Assembly: GCF_019679435.2 (NCBI RefSeq)
Contig: NZ_CP139781.1
Location: forward strand, 4,001,753-4,065,752
Length of the DNA: 64,000 nt
DNA from: Actomonas aquatica
GTDB lineage: Bacteria; Verrucomicrobiota; Verrucomicrobiia; Opitutales; Opitutaceae
Direction: 5' to 3'
Shown: positions 47,015-57,700 of the stretch, in pieces
Layout of the letters: the number at the start of each line of letters is the position of its first letter
How positions within the stretch are numbered: position 1 is the first letter of the stretch
Position numbers and translations under genes: made by a program
The notes under the pieces: generated by a model
Told to the model about the DNA's origin: nothing
What the model saw: the letters and a program-made list of their open reading frames with translations, nothing else
Databases searched by the model: none

Positions 47015-50000
47015 TCAGTTTGGGCCCGGAGCGAAACCGTCGAGGGTGGTGGAGTCGAGATGGTAGGCGCCGGTGCGGGTGGTGCCGCTGCGGTGGTTGT
47101 AGAACTCGATGATGCGGAGGAGTTCGGAGAGCGAGAGTTCCGCGTCGCGGTTGGTGTCGGCGGAGTGGAAGCGCGCGAGGATGGGGCGTTCGCCGGTAGG
47201 TGGAGTGAGCGCGGTGGGGTCTGCTTCGACGCCGTCGGGCGTCTCGGCGTTGAGGCGATAGCGACCGGTGCGGGTGGTGCCCGACCGCGTGTTGTAGAGC
47301 TCGATGGCGCGGAGCAGTTCGGAGAGTTCGATCTGTCCGTCGTCATTCAGATCGCTGTCGTGTCGCGTGGGGGGTGCGGGCAGGATGAGCGGATCGGGGT
47401 TGGCCAGCGAGGCGGTGAGGGAGCCGTCGAAGGAGGCTTCGATGCGGGTTACGAGTTCGGCGTCGGCCGCGCCGGAGGTGTTCTCCAGCAGGTAGGTGAA
47501 ATGCAGAACGGAAATGGGACCGCCGGTCCATGTCCATTCGGCGAGATCGGTGTCGCCCGGTTCGGTCGAGGAGGTGGCTGTAGTGGAAGATTCGATACTG
47601 ATGAAGGTCCAGCCGGCGGGCAGGAGGGCCTGGAGCGTGAGTTGGTCCGGCGAGCCCTCGTAGTCGACGGTGTTGCGGATCCACACCCGGGGGCGGCCGT
47701 CGTGCCGGGCGCGGTAGGCTTCGTGTCGCGCGACGAGGGTGCCGGGGGCGATGGCGAGATCGAGCCGGGCGGTTTGACTGCTGGCGTGGCCGAAGGGATT
47801 GGAAGCGATGACGGTGTAGTTGCCAGACAATGACGCGTTGAAATCGGGCAAGGTGAGGGTGGGGCCGGTGGCGCCGGCGATGAGGCGGCCGTCGCGTCGC
47901 CATTGGTAGGTGGGGGTCGGGTCGCCGGAGGCGGCGACGGAGAGGGTCGCGGTCTCGCCGGCGGGGATGGACCGCCCCTCCGGCTGGAGGATGAAGGCCG
48001 GTGCGCTCGGGGGCAGCACTTCGAGGCGGGCAGCGTTGCTTGAGACCAGGGTGGTGCCGTCGTGCACCTGTGCCGTGACGTAGCCATCGTCGCTTAGAAG
48101 GACTGCGGCGAGCTCCAGGGTGGCGCTGGTCGCGTTCGCCACGGGGGTGCCGTTCAGCAGCCATTGGTAGGAGAGGTTGAGTTCCGCGTCGGAGGTCGCG
48201 GTGACGCTGAACGTCGCGGTCGTGCCGGCGTAAACGGTTTGGGCGGCGGGGTGTTCGACGATGACGGGCGGATCTGTCGGAAACAATGTGGTGATCACGG
48301 CCGGTCGGCTGTCCCTGCTGACGGCGCGGTTGGTGACGGTCACGTAGTAGGTTCCCGAAAAGGGCTCGTCGGGTGGGAGTCGCAGCGTGGCCCCGGTGGT
48401 GTCGGTGGAGGCATCAAAGGGTTCGGGCGAGCGATGCCATTGATAGAAGAAGTTGGCGCCGTAGAGCGACCGCGCAGTCACGCTGAGTTGGGGGAGCGCG
48501 GTGGGGTCGGTGATGGTTTGAGAGGCGGGGTGGCTGATGATCACCGGCGCGGTGTCTTCTTGGAGGGTGAGCCGCATGGTTTGGCTGGTGATGGATCCCC
48601 AGGCGTTGGTGATCTCGACGTGGTAGTCGCCGGCCGCTGCCGCGGTGAAGTGGGGAAACTCCAGTTCGGGGCCGGTTTCGTCGGTCAAGGGCTCGCCCTT
48701 GTGATACCACTGGTAGGCAAAAGGTTCTTCGCCACTGACGTGGACATACAGCCGGACCGGTTGGTCGATGCTCCGGGGCATGCTGCCGGATTGGCGAAGG
48801 ATGCGAGGGTGAGGTCGAGAGGTGAGGCGCGACACTTCGATTTCCCGCGTCGTGACGGTGCCATCGGGGGTGGTGACGGTGGCGGTGTAGGTTCCAACGG
48901 TATCTTCGCTTACGGTGAGCGGAAGAGAGGTGGGGGATGTGCGGAGGAGAGGCTGGGTGATGGGCGCGCCGTTCAGCGTCCATTGGACGTCCAGCGACGG
49001 GGCGTAGGGAGCTGCTTCCAGTTCGGTTTCGTAGCCGTAGGCAGCGACGACGTCGCCCGAGACGGAACGAAGGACCGGGTGGTCGGCGAGACGGTGAAAG
49101 TGGACGGTGGTATCGGCGCTGCGGGTTGACCCATATTTGTTGCTGACCAGCACGTGATACGTGCCGGCATCGGCCGGCCCGGCCCCCGTGAGGTCAAGTT
49201 GCGCGGATTGGCCGTCGGCCAAAGCGACGTCGTCTTTGAACCACTGGTAGGTGAGGGTATAGGTGGAATCGGCCACGATCTGCAGGCGGCCCGAGCTGCC
49301 CGCGATGAGCTCCAGGCTGTTGGGCTGTTGATAGATTTTGGGTCCATCGTAGGGCTGGACGGTGAGGGTGGCGGGTTCGCTCTGCACGCTGCCGACGGAG
49401 TTGGTCGCGACCACGTGATAAGTCCCAGCGTGGTCCAGGGTCACCTCGCTGAAACGCAGAGAGGAGCCGGTGGCTTCAGCCAGAAGTTGGCCGTCTTTAT
49501 ACCACTGCAGGGTAGGTTGGGGAGAACCGGTCACGTAAAAGTTCTCCCCGAAGGGGACGAAGTCAAAGGTCAGCCCCACACCTTCGAAGGAGCGTTGTCC
49601 TTCATCGACGATCCGGCTGGAGGGATGGGCGAGGATAGTCGGCGCACGGTCGGGCATGATGGAAATGTTGGCGTCGAGAGAGCGGGTGCTGGTCCCCTCG
49701 CTGGTGGTCGCCACCACGTGGACCGTGCCGGCCAGATTGGGGGAAAGCTGCAGGGTCGAGGAGGTGGCGTCGGGAAGCGCCATGCCGTTGTGATACCATT
49801 GCAGGGAGTAGGGCAGGGAGCATTGTGCGGCGACGCGGATATAGTGATTGGACGAGCCCGGGATCAGGACCTGATCGGAGGGTTGACGGACAAAGATAGG
49901 CCGAGGCGTATCGAGGGTTTGAACGACGATCACGGGGTCGCTGCGCAAGGTTTTGCCGGTGCTGTAGTCCTCCACTCGATAGTTGCCGGGGGTGTCGACG

Positions 50001-51052
50001 CGGAGAGACCAATGGGTTTCATCGGGGATGGGCAGGCCGTTGCGAAACCACTGGATTTGAGTCGAGTCCGTGATGTTTGAAGTGGCCAACAGGGTAAGGG
50101 ACTTTCCCGGGAACAGGGTTCGCTCACCGTCGGCGATGCGGAGGTAGAGTGGGTCTGGCTCGCGGAAAGCGAGTTCCCATGGGTCGGAAGTGATTTCGCC
50201 GGCCACATTGGTCAGGCGGACCCGATAAGTGCCGAGGTTGGCAGCGGTGATGTTGGGGATGTCGAACGATGCTTGAACCCACGTTTCCTGCGTCGCGATC
50301 ACGTCATCGTTGTGCAGGAGCTCGACCGTCATCGGCGGGGTGCCCGTGTGATAGAGGAAAACGCCGAAGTCATCTCCGGGGGAAAGGGAGGCCGGAGCCG
50401 ATAACAGGGTGATGCGCGGAGCGGTATTGGCAGGGGCGGTCACGTGAAAGGGCGGGAGGGAGCTGCTCCCCGCCGCATTGGTGGCTGTGAAGACGTATTC
50501 GCCCGCATCCGTTGGGTAGGAGGGGAGGCCGATTCGCAGAAAGAGATCGGAGCTGTAGGGCTCACCGTTCTTGGTCCATGCGTAGGTGACGGGGAGCGCG
50601 CTTTGCACGACCGGATAAATGCTGAGGGCAGAACCGTAGTTGAGCTCCAGGTCGGGGTCACCGGATAGAAAAACGGCGGGTGGAGCCGGTGTGAGCACTT
50701 CGAGCGCCACGGGAGCGCTGGCCAAGGAGACCTCGTCCTCGCTGGCTGTGACATGATAGAGACCGGCGTCGGCGGTGGTGGTGGAGTCGATGCGGAACCG
50801 ACGCTCCGTCGCGCCGGGCAGTGCTTCGCCGTCGTGATACCATTGGAAGCGGAAAGCGCCGGTCTCCGGCGTGGTGATGGCTTCCATGTCCGCAGGCTCG
50901 CCGGCGTTGACGATCTGGTTGGGGGTAACCACGACCGTGTCGATGGCCGCTTGAGCCGCGAGGGAGAGCGCGAGGCTGAGGCCCAGGCCGACGGTCAGTT
51001 GACGCCACAGAGGTGTGACGACGCGCATGCGGTGAGGCGAAGGCTTCTTCAT
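47015..51052 (-). CDS. Secreted Ig-repeat protein with dockerin-like EF-hand tail (1345 aa)
   Basis: Signal peptide MKKPSPHRMRVVTPLWRQLT... with cleavage near 'SLAAQA' (residue 36); ATG at 51028 is an alternative start. About twelve Ig-like domains follow, marked by 'FQWYHDG', 'YAWTKNG', 'IQWFRNG', 'LQWYHNG', 'LQWYKDG', 'YQWFKDD', 'VQWTLNG', 'YQWYHKG', 'YQWLLNG' and 'YQWRRDG'. Near residue 1110 is a beta domain of 120 residues ('LLPAGWTFISI', 'WTWTGGPISVLHFTYLLE'). The last 110 residues are two calcium-loop repeats, 'DLNDDGQIELSELLRAIELY' and 'DTNRDAELSLSELLRIIEFY', each followed by 'RTG.Y'. The second loop lacks the usual Gly at position 6. It lies 131 bp downstream of the previous Ig gene. 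Confidence 0.84.
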   Translation of the reverse strand: MKKPSPHRMRVVTPLWRQLTVGLGLSLALSLAAQAAIDTVVVTPNQIVNAGEPADMEAITTPETGAFRFQWYHDGEALPGATERRFRIDSTTTADAGLYHVTASEDEVSLASAPVALEVLTPAPPAVFLSGDPDLELNYGSALSIYPVVQSALPVTYAWTKNGEPYSSDLFLRIGLPSYPTDAGEYVFTATNAAGSSSLPPFHVTAPANTAPRITLLSAPASLSPGDDFGVFLYHTGTPPMTVELLHNDDVIATQETWVQASFDIPNITAANLGTYRVRLTNVAGEITSDPWELAFREPDPLYLRIADGERTLFPGKSLTLLATSNITDSTQIQWFRNGLPIPDETHWSLRVDTPGNYRVEDYSTGKTLRSDPVIVVQTLDTPRPIFVRQPSDQVLIPGSSNHYIRVAAQCSLPYSLQWYHNGMALPDATSSTLQLSPNLAGTVHVVATTSEGTSTRSLDANISIMPDRAPTILAHPSSRIVDEGQRSFEGVGLTFDFVPFGENFYVTGSPQPTLQWYKDGQLLAEATGSSLRFSEVTLDHAGTYHVVATNSVGSVQSEPATLTVQPYDGPKIYQQPNSLELIAGSSGRLQIVADSTYTLTYQWFKDDVALADGQSAQLDLTGAGPADAGTYHVLVSNKYGSTRSADTTVHFHRLADHPVLRSVSGDVVAAYGYETELEAAPYAPSLDVQWTLNGAPITQPLLRTSPTSLPLTVSEDTVGTYTATVTTPDGTVTTREIEVSRLTSRPHPRILRQSGSMPRSIDQPVRLYVHVSGEEPFAYQWYHKGEPLTDETGPELEFPHFTAAAAGDYHVEITNAWGSITSQTMRLTLQEDTAPVIISHPASQTITDPTALPQLSVTARSLYGANFFYQWHRSPEPFDASTDTTGATLRLPPDEPFSGTYYVTVTNRAVSRDSRPAVITTLFPTDPPVIVEHPAAQTVYAGTTATFSVTATSDAELNLSYQWLLNGTPVANATSATLELAAVLLSDDGYVTAQVHDGTTLVSSNAARLEVLPPSAPAFILQPEGRSIPAGETATLSVAASGDPTPTYQWRRDGRLIAGATGPTLTLPDFNASLSGNYTVIASNPFGHASSQTARLDLAIAPGTLVARHEAYRARHDGRPRVWIRNTVDYEGSPDQLTLQALLPAGWTFISIESSTTATSSTEPGDTDLAEWTWTGGPISVLHFTYLLENTSGAADAELVTRIEASFDGSLTASLANPDPLILPAPPTRHDSDLNDDGQIELSELLRAIELYNTRSGTTRTGRYRLNAETPDGVEADPTALTPPTGERPILARFHSADTNRDAELSLSELLRIIEFYNHRSGTTRTGAYHLDSTTLDGFAPGPN
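47056..47127 (-). repeat. DNA repeat coding the EF-hand tail (third Ig gene)
   Basis: About 33 bp here match the first two Ig genes exactly and the rest closely. It codes the last 'LSELLR.IE.YN.RSGTTRTGAYH' segment (split here as LSELLR and RSGTTRTGAYH). A second, weaker copy lies at 47250-47340. Confidence 0.7.
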
Positions 51053-51183
51053 ATCGCAAGGGGGAGACGACGGGAGGAGCCGTCACGGAGGGGTCACGGC
51101 GTTGTCGGTCCTAAATGACAACCGACCGCGTCAAACCCGCCGCATTTTTTTTGGGGGGCGCGCGTGGTTGGGGGCGAACTGGA

Positions 51184-54100
51184 TCAGTTCGGGCCCGGGG
51201 CGAAGCCGTCTTCGGTGGTCGCGTCGGGGTGGTAGGCGCCGGTGCGGGTGGTGCCGCTGCGGGTATTGTAGAGCTCGATCACACGGAGGAGTTCGGAGAG
51301 GGACAGGGTGCCGTCTTCATCGGTGTCGGCGAGGTGGTAGTGCACCAACGCAGTAGGGTCGATCGCCGGCGTGAGCAGATCGGTTTCGAAGCCGTCGGTG
51401 CTGTCATGGTTTTCTCGATACCGGCCGGTGCGGGAGGTGCCGTGGCGCGTGTTATAGAGTTCAATGACGCGCAGGAGTTCGCTGAGTTCGAGTCGGCCAT
51501 TGGCATCGGTATCGGCGCTGTGTCGGGACGGTGGTGGGCCCAGGCGCAGCGGGTCGGGTTGGATGAGGAATTCGGTGGGAGTCCCGTCGCTGGTCCAGGA
51601 AATCATTGCGCTCAATTCGGAGAAATCGGTTTGGTCGAGCGGGGCTTGCAGCACGTAGGTGAACGTCAGCGAGTTGGCAGCCGGGGCGTTCCAGGTCCAT
51701 CCGGCGAGGGAAGTTGTTGCGTCTGCCGGGGCGCTGTCCGCGGTCGAATCACTGGAGATCAAACTCCAGCCTTCCGGGAGCAGGGCCTCCCACGTGAGCG
51801 TGTCGATGCCGCTGCCCAGCAGCACTTGGTTTTTAATGGTGACGCGGCGCTGGGTATCCCAGCCCCGACGGAGGACACGATGGGTGCCAATCGCCTGGCC
51901 GTCGCCGGGGGCGACGCGCAGCAGGAAGCTGCGACTGGCGACGCGGCCAGCGGCGGAGGTGATCTCGACCGAATAGACGCCGGCGTCGGTTGCACTGAGT
52001 TCGGTCAAGGTGAGGGAGGCGGCATCGGCATCGGGCAGGAGCACGCCATCCTTGCGCCATTGGTAGGAAAGGTCCGTGGCGGCGATGGCTTCGACGCTGA
52101 ACTGAGCGGTCGAACCTAGCGGCAGCGGGGCGCTCGGTCGGGCAAACCCGGTGATAAGTGGGCGGTCCGGCAAGGCGAGTGTGACCCGTGCGGCTTGAGT
52201 GGAGGCTACGCCATGGTCGTTGCTCACGATAAGGGAATACAGGCCAACGTCGTCGGTGGACTGCAGGTTCACCGTGTGGGTGAGCTGGGTGGCTCCCGGG
52301 ATATCCACGCCGTTGTGGCGCCACTGAAATTGCATGGGGGTCGGGCTAGAGACTGAAGCGGTGAGGACTTTTGAGTCTCCGAAAGCGATGGCGGCATCCA
52401 GCGGGTGGGCGATGATATCAGGCAGGAGGTTTTTCTCGGGTGCCGGGAGCACCGAAACCGTGGCGGTGTGACTGGTCACCGTGCCAGCCGGGTTCGTGGC
52501 GACGACGTGATACGCTCCGCTGATGTCGTCCAAGCCCCAGTCCTTCAGAAAAAAATATTTGTCGGAAGAGGTAGTCAGAGACTCACCGTTGCGGAACCAT
52601 TCATATTGGAGGCCTCGGATGCTTTCCACCTCGACCGTCAGCGCAGGCACTGAACTCATTGAGGAGGAAATCTGGAGACTGGCGGGGTGTCTGGTGATGG
52701 TCGGAGCACCAACAGGTATGACTGCCACAGGGGCGGGCGTGCTGGTGGCGGATCCGTTTTCGTTGGTGACGATGACGGTGTAGTCCCCGGCGTTGTTCGC
52801 CGAGAGATTGCCGATTCCGTAGGTGGGGGAGTTGGCACCGGGAATGTCCTCCCCGTTGAGTTGCCATTGATAGGTCATGGGCGACTCGCCCACGGCCGTG
52901 GCTTCGAGGTAGAGGTATGACCCTTGGTCGAGGGTTTGGGGAGTGGGATGGAGGCTGAGGTATGGGGCCAGGCCATCCGTGAGTCGGGACACTTCAACGG
53001 GCGGCGAGATAAACTCCCCATCGGCAGTTGTAACGATCAAGCGGTAGGTGCCATCCGCTTCTGGACCGGAGCGGTCAGAACGCCAGAGCGATACGCCGGT
53101 TGCACTATAGGGTTCACCGTTACGTTCCCAGCGTGCGTCCACGACAGGCACGCTGAGGCTGAAGTGGATGTAGGTGTCTCGGTTGAATCGAATTTTGCGG
53201 TCGCCCGGAACCACCCGAAAGACCGGTTGCTCACCCTCCGGGTCGACCGTGACCGTGATCGGGTCTGTGGTCACGGTGTTGCCTGAGTAGTCGCTCAACT
53301 CCAGCTGGTAAACACCGGCTTCGCTGACCTGGAGGGTGGTTTGCCTTTCGTCTTCGATGAGCACGCCGTCCATGAACCAACGTCGTTTGTTATGGGAGGA
53401 GTAGAATTCCAACTCGATCTCGAGTTCCGCCGTTGTTCCGGGTAGTAGACTCACGGCACGGGGCTGCGCCAGGATGTTGGGCAAACCGCGGTTGTAGGGC
53501 ATGCCGGTAGGAAACGGGTGGATGACGAGTTCGGCAGGGTGGCTGACGCTGGTGCCCGTGCCGCGAGACACGACGGCGTGGTAAGGGCCGGGTATCGCGA
53601 GCTTACTACCCTCCAACAGTTGCGGCACGACCCGGAGGGGGAGGGTGGCGCTGGTCGCGCCCGATAGCGGACTGTTGTTCAAATACCATTGCACCGTGCC
53701 GTAGCCGTCCCACTCGATCGTCAGATCAGTGCCCTCTCCCTGTTGAATCTCAGTCGAGGTGGGATGGCGGGTGATCACCGGCGCTGTATTTGAGCGGTCA
53801 ATCACCTCCAGCTGGATGGTGCGAGCGGGGGAGCTGCCGGCTTCGTTGTTCACTGTCACCGTGTATTCCCCGGCGTCCGCCAATTTGAGTGGGGCAAGCC
53901 TTAGTGAAGCACCGGTCGCATCCGGCAGCAGGATGCCGTCATGGTGCCAAGTGTAGGTGAAGTCTCCTGAGTCGGTCGCCGTGACTTTCAGGGTGATCTC
54001 ATCCTCGTCGGAGCCGGTGAAGAAGGCGGTGGAGTCGCCGGTGGCCCAGTGGATTTTCGGGGGTTGTAGGTAAGAAACGGATACTCCAATTGGCAGACTG

Positions 54101-54765
54101 CGAAAGGTGCCGGCGAGATTGCTCACCTCCAGGTGGTAGCTGGCCGCATCGGCGATGGTGGCATTGGTTTTTGAGTAGGAGGATTCGGTTGCGCCGGGAA
54201 TGAGGTGACCGTCCTTGAACCACTGAAATGAGAACGGTGGATTTCCGGTGATGCTCGACATCTTTAGTTGGAACGTTTTTCCCGCGGCGACCTCGGTGTT
54301 CCTGTCCATTCGAAAGGCGAGCGGTGGGGGACCTGGGTCGATTTGGATGGTAAATGGGTCGCTGGTGGCTTCGCCCCAGTCATTGGTGGCCCGGATTTGG
54401 TAGGTTCCAGCGTTCTCGAAATTCACTGGGCCGATAAAGAAGTAGCTGGGGTAGGTTGCCTCTTTGATAACCTCATTGTCGCGGATCAGGGCATAAACCT
54501 GAGGACGGGAGCCGAGCGTTTCGAAGGCGCAGGTGGCAAAGCGCCCGTAGACGACGGATTGGTCGGCCGGCATTTTAATGAACGACGGCGCGACAGGTTG
54601 TTCCTCGGGACTCGTTGCCGAGAAGTCGGTGGTGCCCCCCGCCGAATGCTGGCTCTCAGGTGGTGCTGACAGTGGATGAGGTGCACCGGCCGCAGCCACC
54701 CCCGTGACGATGATCGCGAGGGTGAAGCATAGGAAGCGTCGTAGCGGCGGGGGGGAGAGCTTCAT
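51184..54765 (-). CDS. Secreted Ig-repeat protein with dockerin-like EF-hand tail (1193 aa)
   Basis: The ATG overlaps the stop of the upstream Ig gene (ATGA), so translation is probably coupled. Signal peptide MKLSPPPLRRFLCFTLAIIV..., cleavage near 'GVAAAG'. About ten Ig-like domains, for example 'FQWFKDG', 'YTWHHDG', 'VQWYLNN', 'RRWFMDG', 'ARWERNG', 'YQWQLNG', 'YEWFRNG', 'FQWRHNG' and 'YQWRKDG'. A beta domain from about residue 970 ('LLPEGWSLISSDSTADS', 'TFTYVLQAP') precedes two EF-hand loops, 'DTDANGRLELSELLRVIELY' and 'DTDEDGTLSLSELLRVIELY', with full Asp/Asn/Glu ligands. The order of domain subtypes parallels the neighbouring paralogues, which indicates duplication of whole genes. No sortase, PEP-CTERM or membrane anchor was found. 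Confidence 0.85.
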   Translation of the reverse strand: MKLSPPPLRRFLCFTLAIIVTGVAAAGAPHPLSAPPESQHSAGGTTDFSATSPEEQPVAPSFIKMPADQSVVYGRFATCAFETLGSRPQVYALIRDNEVIKEATYPSYFFIGPVNFENAGTYQIRATNDWGEATSDPFTIQIDPGPPPLAFRMDRNTEVAAGKTFQLKMSSITGNPPFSFQWFKDGHLIPGATESSYSKTNATIADAASYHLEVSNLAGTFRSLPIGVSVSYLQPPKIHWATGDSTAFFTGSDEDEITLKVTATDSGDFTYTWHHDGILLPDATGASLRLAPLKLADAGEYTVTVNNEAGSSPARTIQLEVIDRSNTAPVITRHPTSTEIQQGEGTDLTIEWDGYGTVQWYLNNSPLSGATSATLPLRVVPQLLEGSKLAIPGPYHAVVSRGTGTSVSHPAELVIHPFPTGMPYNRGLPNILAQPRAVSLLPGTTAELEIELEFYSSHNKRRWFMDGVLIEDERQTTLQVSEAGVYQLELSDYSGNTVTTDPITVTVDPEGEQPVFRVVPGDRKIRFNRDTYIHFSLSVPVVDARWERNGEPYSATGVSLWRSDRSGPEADGTYRLIVTTADGEFISPPVEVSRLTDGLAPYLSLHPTPQTLDQGSYLYLEATAVGESPMTYQWQLNGEDIPGANSPTYGIGNLSANNAGDYTVIVTNENGSATSTPAPVAVIPVGAPTITRHPASLQISSSMSSVPALTVEVESIRGLQYEWFRNGESLTTSSDKYFFLKDWGLDDISGAYHVVATNPAGTVTSHTATVSVLPAPEKNLLPDIIAHPLDAAIAFGDSKVLTASVSSPTPMQFQWRHNGVDIPGATQLTHTVNLQSTDDVGLYSLIVSNDHGVASTQAARVTLALPDRPLITGFARPSAPLPLGSTAQFSVEAIAATDLSYQWRKDGVLLPDADAASLTLTELSATDAGVYSVEITSAAGRVASRSFLLRVAPGDGQAIGTHRVLRRGWDTQRRVTIKNQVLLGSGIDTLTWEALLPEGWSLISSDSTADSAPADATTSLAGWTWNAPAANSLTFTYVLQAPLDQTDFSELSAMISWTSDGTPTEFLIQPDPLRLGPPPSRHSADTDANGRLELSELLRVIELYNTRHGTSRTGRYRENHDSTDGFETDLLTPAIDPTALVHYHLADTDEDGTLSLSELLRVIELYNTRSGTTRTGAYHPDATTEDGFAPGPN
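51220..51310 (-). repeat. DNA repeat coding the EF-hand tail (second Ig gene)
   Basis: Shares an exact run of about 37 bp (from 51227) with the first Ig gene, and high similarity beyond it. A related copy for the first EF hand lies at 51412-51500. The Ig parts of these genes do not show such DNA similarity. Confidence 0.72.
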
Positions 54766-57700
54766 GGTAAGGTCGATCCCGGTGCGAAACCGTCGTCGGT
54801 GGTGGCGTCAGGGTGGTAGGCGCCGGTGCGGGTGGTGCCGCTGCGGGTGTTGTAGAGTTCGATCACGCGGAGGAGTTCGGAGAGGGAAAGCGTGCCGTCC
54901 CAATCGGTGTCGGCGAGGTGGAAACGGCGTAGGGTGGACTCTGCGCCAACATCGAGATCGGGGTCGGGCGCGTAGCCGTCGACAGCGTCAGGTTCGACGC
55001 GATAGCGGCCGGTGCGGGTGGTGCCGTAGCGGGTGTTGTAGAACTCGATCACGCGGAGGAGTTCGGAGAGGTCGATGAGGCCGTCCGCGTTGGTATCCGC
55101 CGAGTGGCGACTGGGCACCGGGGCCAGCACGATGGGGTCGGGCATGGCGAGGGCCTGGAAGTCGAGAAACTCGTGGGTAGACTCCAGCAACGCGGCGAGT
55201 TCCTCGGTGCCGGTGGTGGTGCTCGGCGGGGTGAGGGTGAACTCGAAATCGAGGGTGCCGGTGGGCAACTCGGCCCAGCTCCATTCCAGCAGATCCGTCT
55301 CGCCGACAGTGGGCGCGGTGGTGGTGCCGGTGGCGTTTTGCGCGGCGAGCGACCAGCCGGCGGGCAGGAGCAGCGCGTAGGTGGCGTCGGTGATGTCGGC
55401 GAGGGGTGTAAGGCTGGTGTGGATACGCGCGGGCTGACCGGTCCACACGCCGTTGCCGACGATGCGATGGCGCCCGCGGAGGGGGCTGCCGCCGTTGGCG
55501 AGGCTGACGGTGGCCGCAGGGCTGGTGTAGTGGAAGTCGCCGATGCTGACTTCGACGGTGTAGTCGCCGACATCGCTGGCTTGGACCGGGTCGAGTTCGA
55601 GACGGTAGGTAGTGGCGTCGGGGATCGCTTCGCCGTTGTGGAACCATTGGTAGCGGGCGGTGCCGGGAGAGTTGAATAGGGTCACCTCAAGATTCACCGT
55701 CTGGCCGGGACTCACGGTGTGACTGTTAGGTGGCACAATTTCCGTCGGAGCGTCGATGGTCGGGGCGCGGGTGACTTCGACCGTATCGGACCAGACTTCT
55801 CCGCCAGCCGAACTGACTTTCACTTGGTAGGAGCCGAGCGCATTCGTGGTGTCGCCGCCGATGGTGTGCCGTTCCCAGTCGGCGTCGGGAATGGGCTCAC
55901 CGTCGTGATACCACTGGTAGGCGACCTCGTGCGCGCTCTCCACTCCGACCGCGAGCGCGAGTTCCGTGCGGGTGGGGTTGCCGACGGCACCGCCTACGGG
56001 CTGTTCTGTGATGACGGGGGGCGTGAGCGGCAGGGGTTCGAGCAGGGCCGGATTGCTGTCGACGTAGCCAAAGATGTTGGTGATGCGGGCAACATACTCG
56101 CCGGCGTCATCGGCTGAGAAGTGATCGAACTCCAGACTGTTGCCGAAGCCCCCCGGCACCGGTTGGCCATCCTTCAGCCATTGCACTCGCATCGGCGCAG
56201 GACCAAATGCCTCGACGCTCAGATAGACCTGGCGGGCGTCGTAGCTGCCCAAGCTCATGGATCGGGATCGAGGGTGTCGCCCAATTTGAGGAAGCGAGCT
56301 GTAGTCAAAATGGTTGATGGTCATGGCGCGCGAGGTGAATTCACCGGCGGCGGTGGTTACAGTCACCGTGTAGGTGCCCTCGCTACCGTCCCATAAGTCG
56401 GTCCAGAAGCTGAGATCAGTCTGCTCGGGCACGACGACTCCGTCCCGTCGCCAAACCACCTGTGACGGGGCGTCAAAGGTGCGCACGGTCAGCAGCGGCT
56501 CGTGGTGCTGGGCCGTGCCGTATCCTGAAAGTTGTGACCATGCGATCACGCTTCCCGACGTGTAGCTGAACACCAGACTCGGGTCGCGCGGGCCGGTGGT
56601 GACAATGGCTTCCGCGCTGGAAAGGGTGTTCCCGTTGCGCGTCACTTCCACGCGGTAGGTGCCGGCGGGGGTGGCACCGATGGTAGCCTGGAAGCTCGAC
56701 TGGGTCTGTCCGTCCACGGCCACATCATCCCGATACCACTGGAAGGACACGCCTTTGTCGCTCCGGAGCTGGACCGCTAGATAGTGGTCGGGGGAATAAG
56801 TGCCTGCCTCGTCGTGAAAACTGGCCGGGTGGCGCACGATGGCCAGGGGCGGGACCGGCTGCACCGTGACCGTGGACGTTTCGCTGCGGGTGGTGCCGGT
56901 GGTGTTGGCGGCTTCAACATAGTAGGAGCCGGCGGTGGCGGTGGTGACGTTGAGCAGGGCCAGCGTGGAGTTGTTGGCATTCGCCAGGGCTTCGCCGTCC
57001 TTGAACCACTGATACGTGATGTCGCTTTCCGATTTGGCAGAGATCGAGAGCCCGTAGTTGTCGCCCTCTTCGAGTGAGAGCTCGGCCACAGGTTGGAAGG
57101 TGATGCGAGGGGCTTCCGGCAGTTTTTCGATGACCCGTGCCACCAGAGTGGTGATCTCACCGGCAACGTTGGTGACTTTGACCGAGTAGTTGCCCACGAC
57201 ATCCGCAGCCTGACCTGTGAGGTAGTAGTTGGAATAAATGGCATCCGGGATCTCTTCGCCGTCGTGATACCAGGCGAAGGTCATGGGTTGGGTGCCGGTG
57301 GGGAAGACAGAGATGGCTTGGCTGCTGCCGGAGGTAAACGCGATGTCGTAGAGCACGCCGCCGCCGATCGCGGGCGGCGTGGGTGGGTAGGGGCCGACGG
57401 TGAGGCGGGCCGGCGGGGTCTCCGCCGTGCCGGCAGCGTTGGTCACGCGCAGCACGTAAACACCGGCGTCGGATTCGCTGAGTGAAGAGATGGACAGGCT
57501 GGGAAGCGTAGCGCCGGGCAGGGGTTCACCGTCCTTGAACCACTGGTAGGCCATGGGCTGCGAGCCGTTGGGGGAAACCTCGAAGGAAAAGTAACTTCCC
57601 TCCGGGCGGGTGCTATCGACGGGAGGGCGACCGTAGGTAAGGAGAACTGGCGCCCGCAACGGCTGGCGCGAGAGCGTAAACGGGGTGCTGACGGTGGACC

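Noticed and set aside
51053-51183. Promoter for the third Ig gene in the 131-bp gap
   Set aside because: A TTGACG is present on the minus strand but no -10 lies at acceptable spacing, so it is not reported as a feature.
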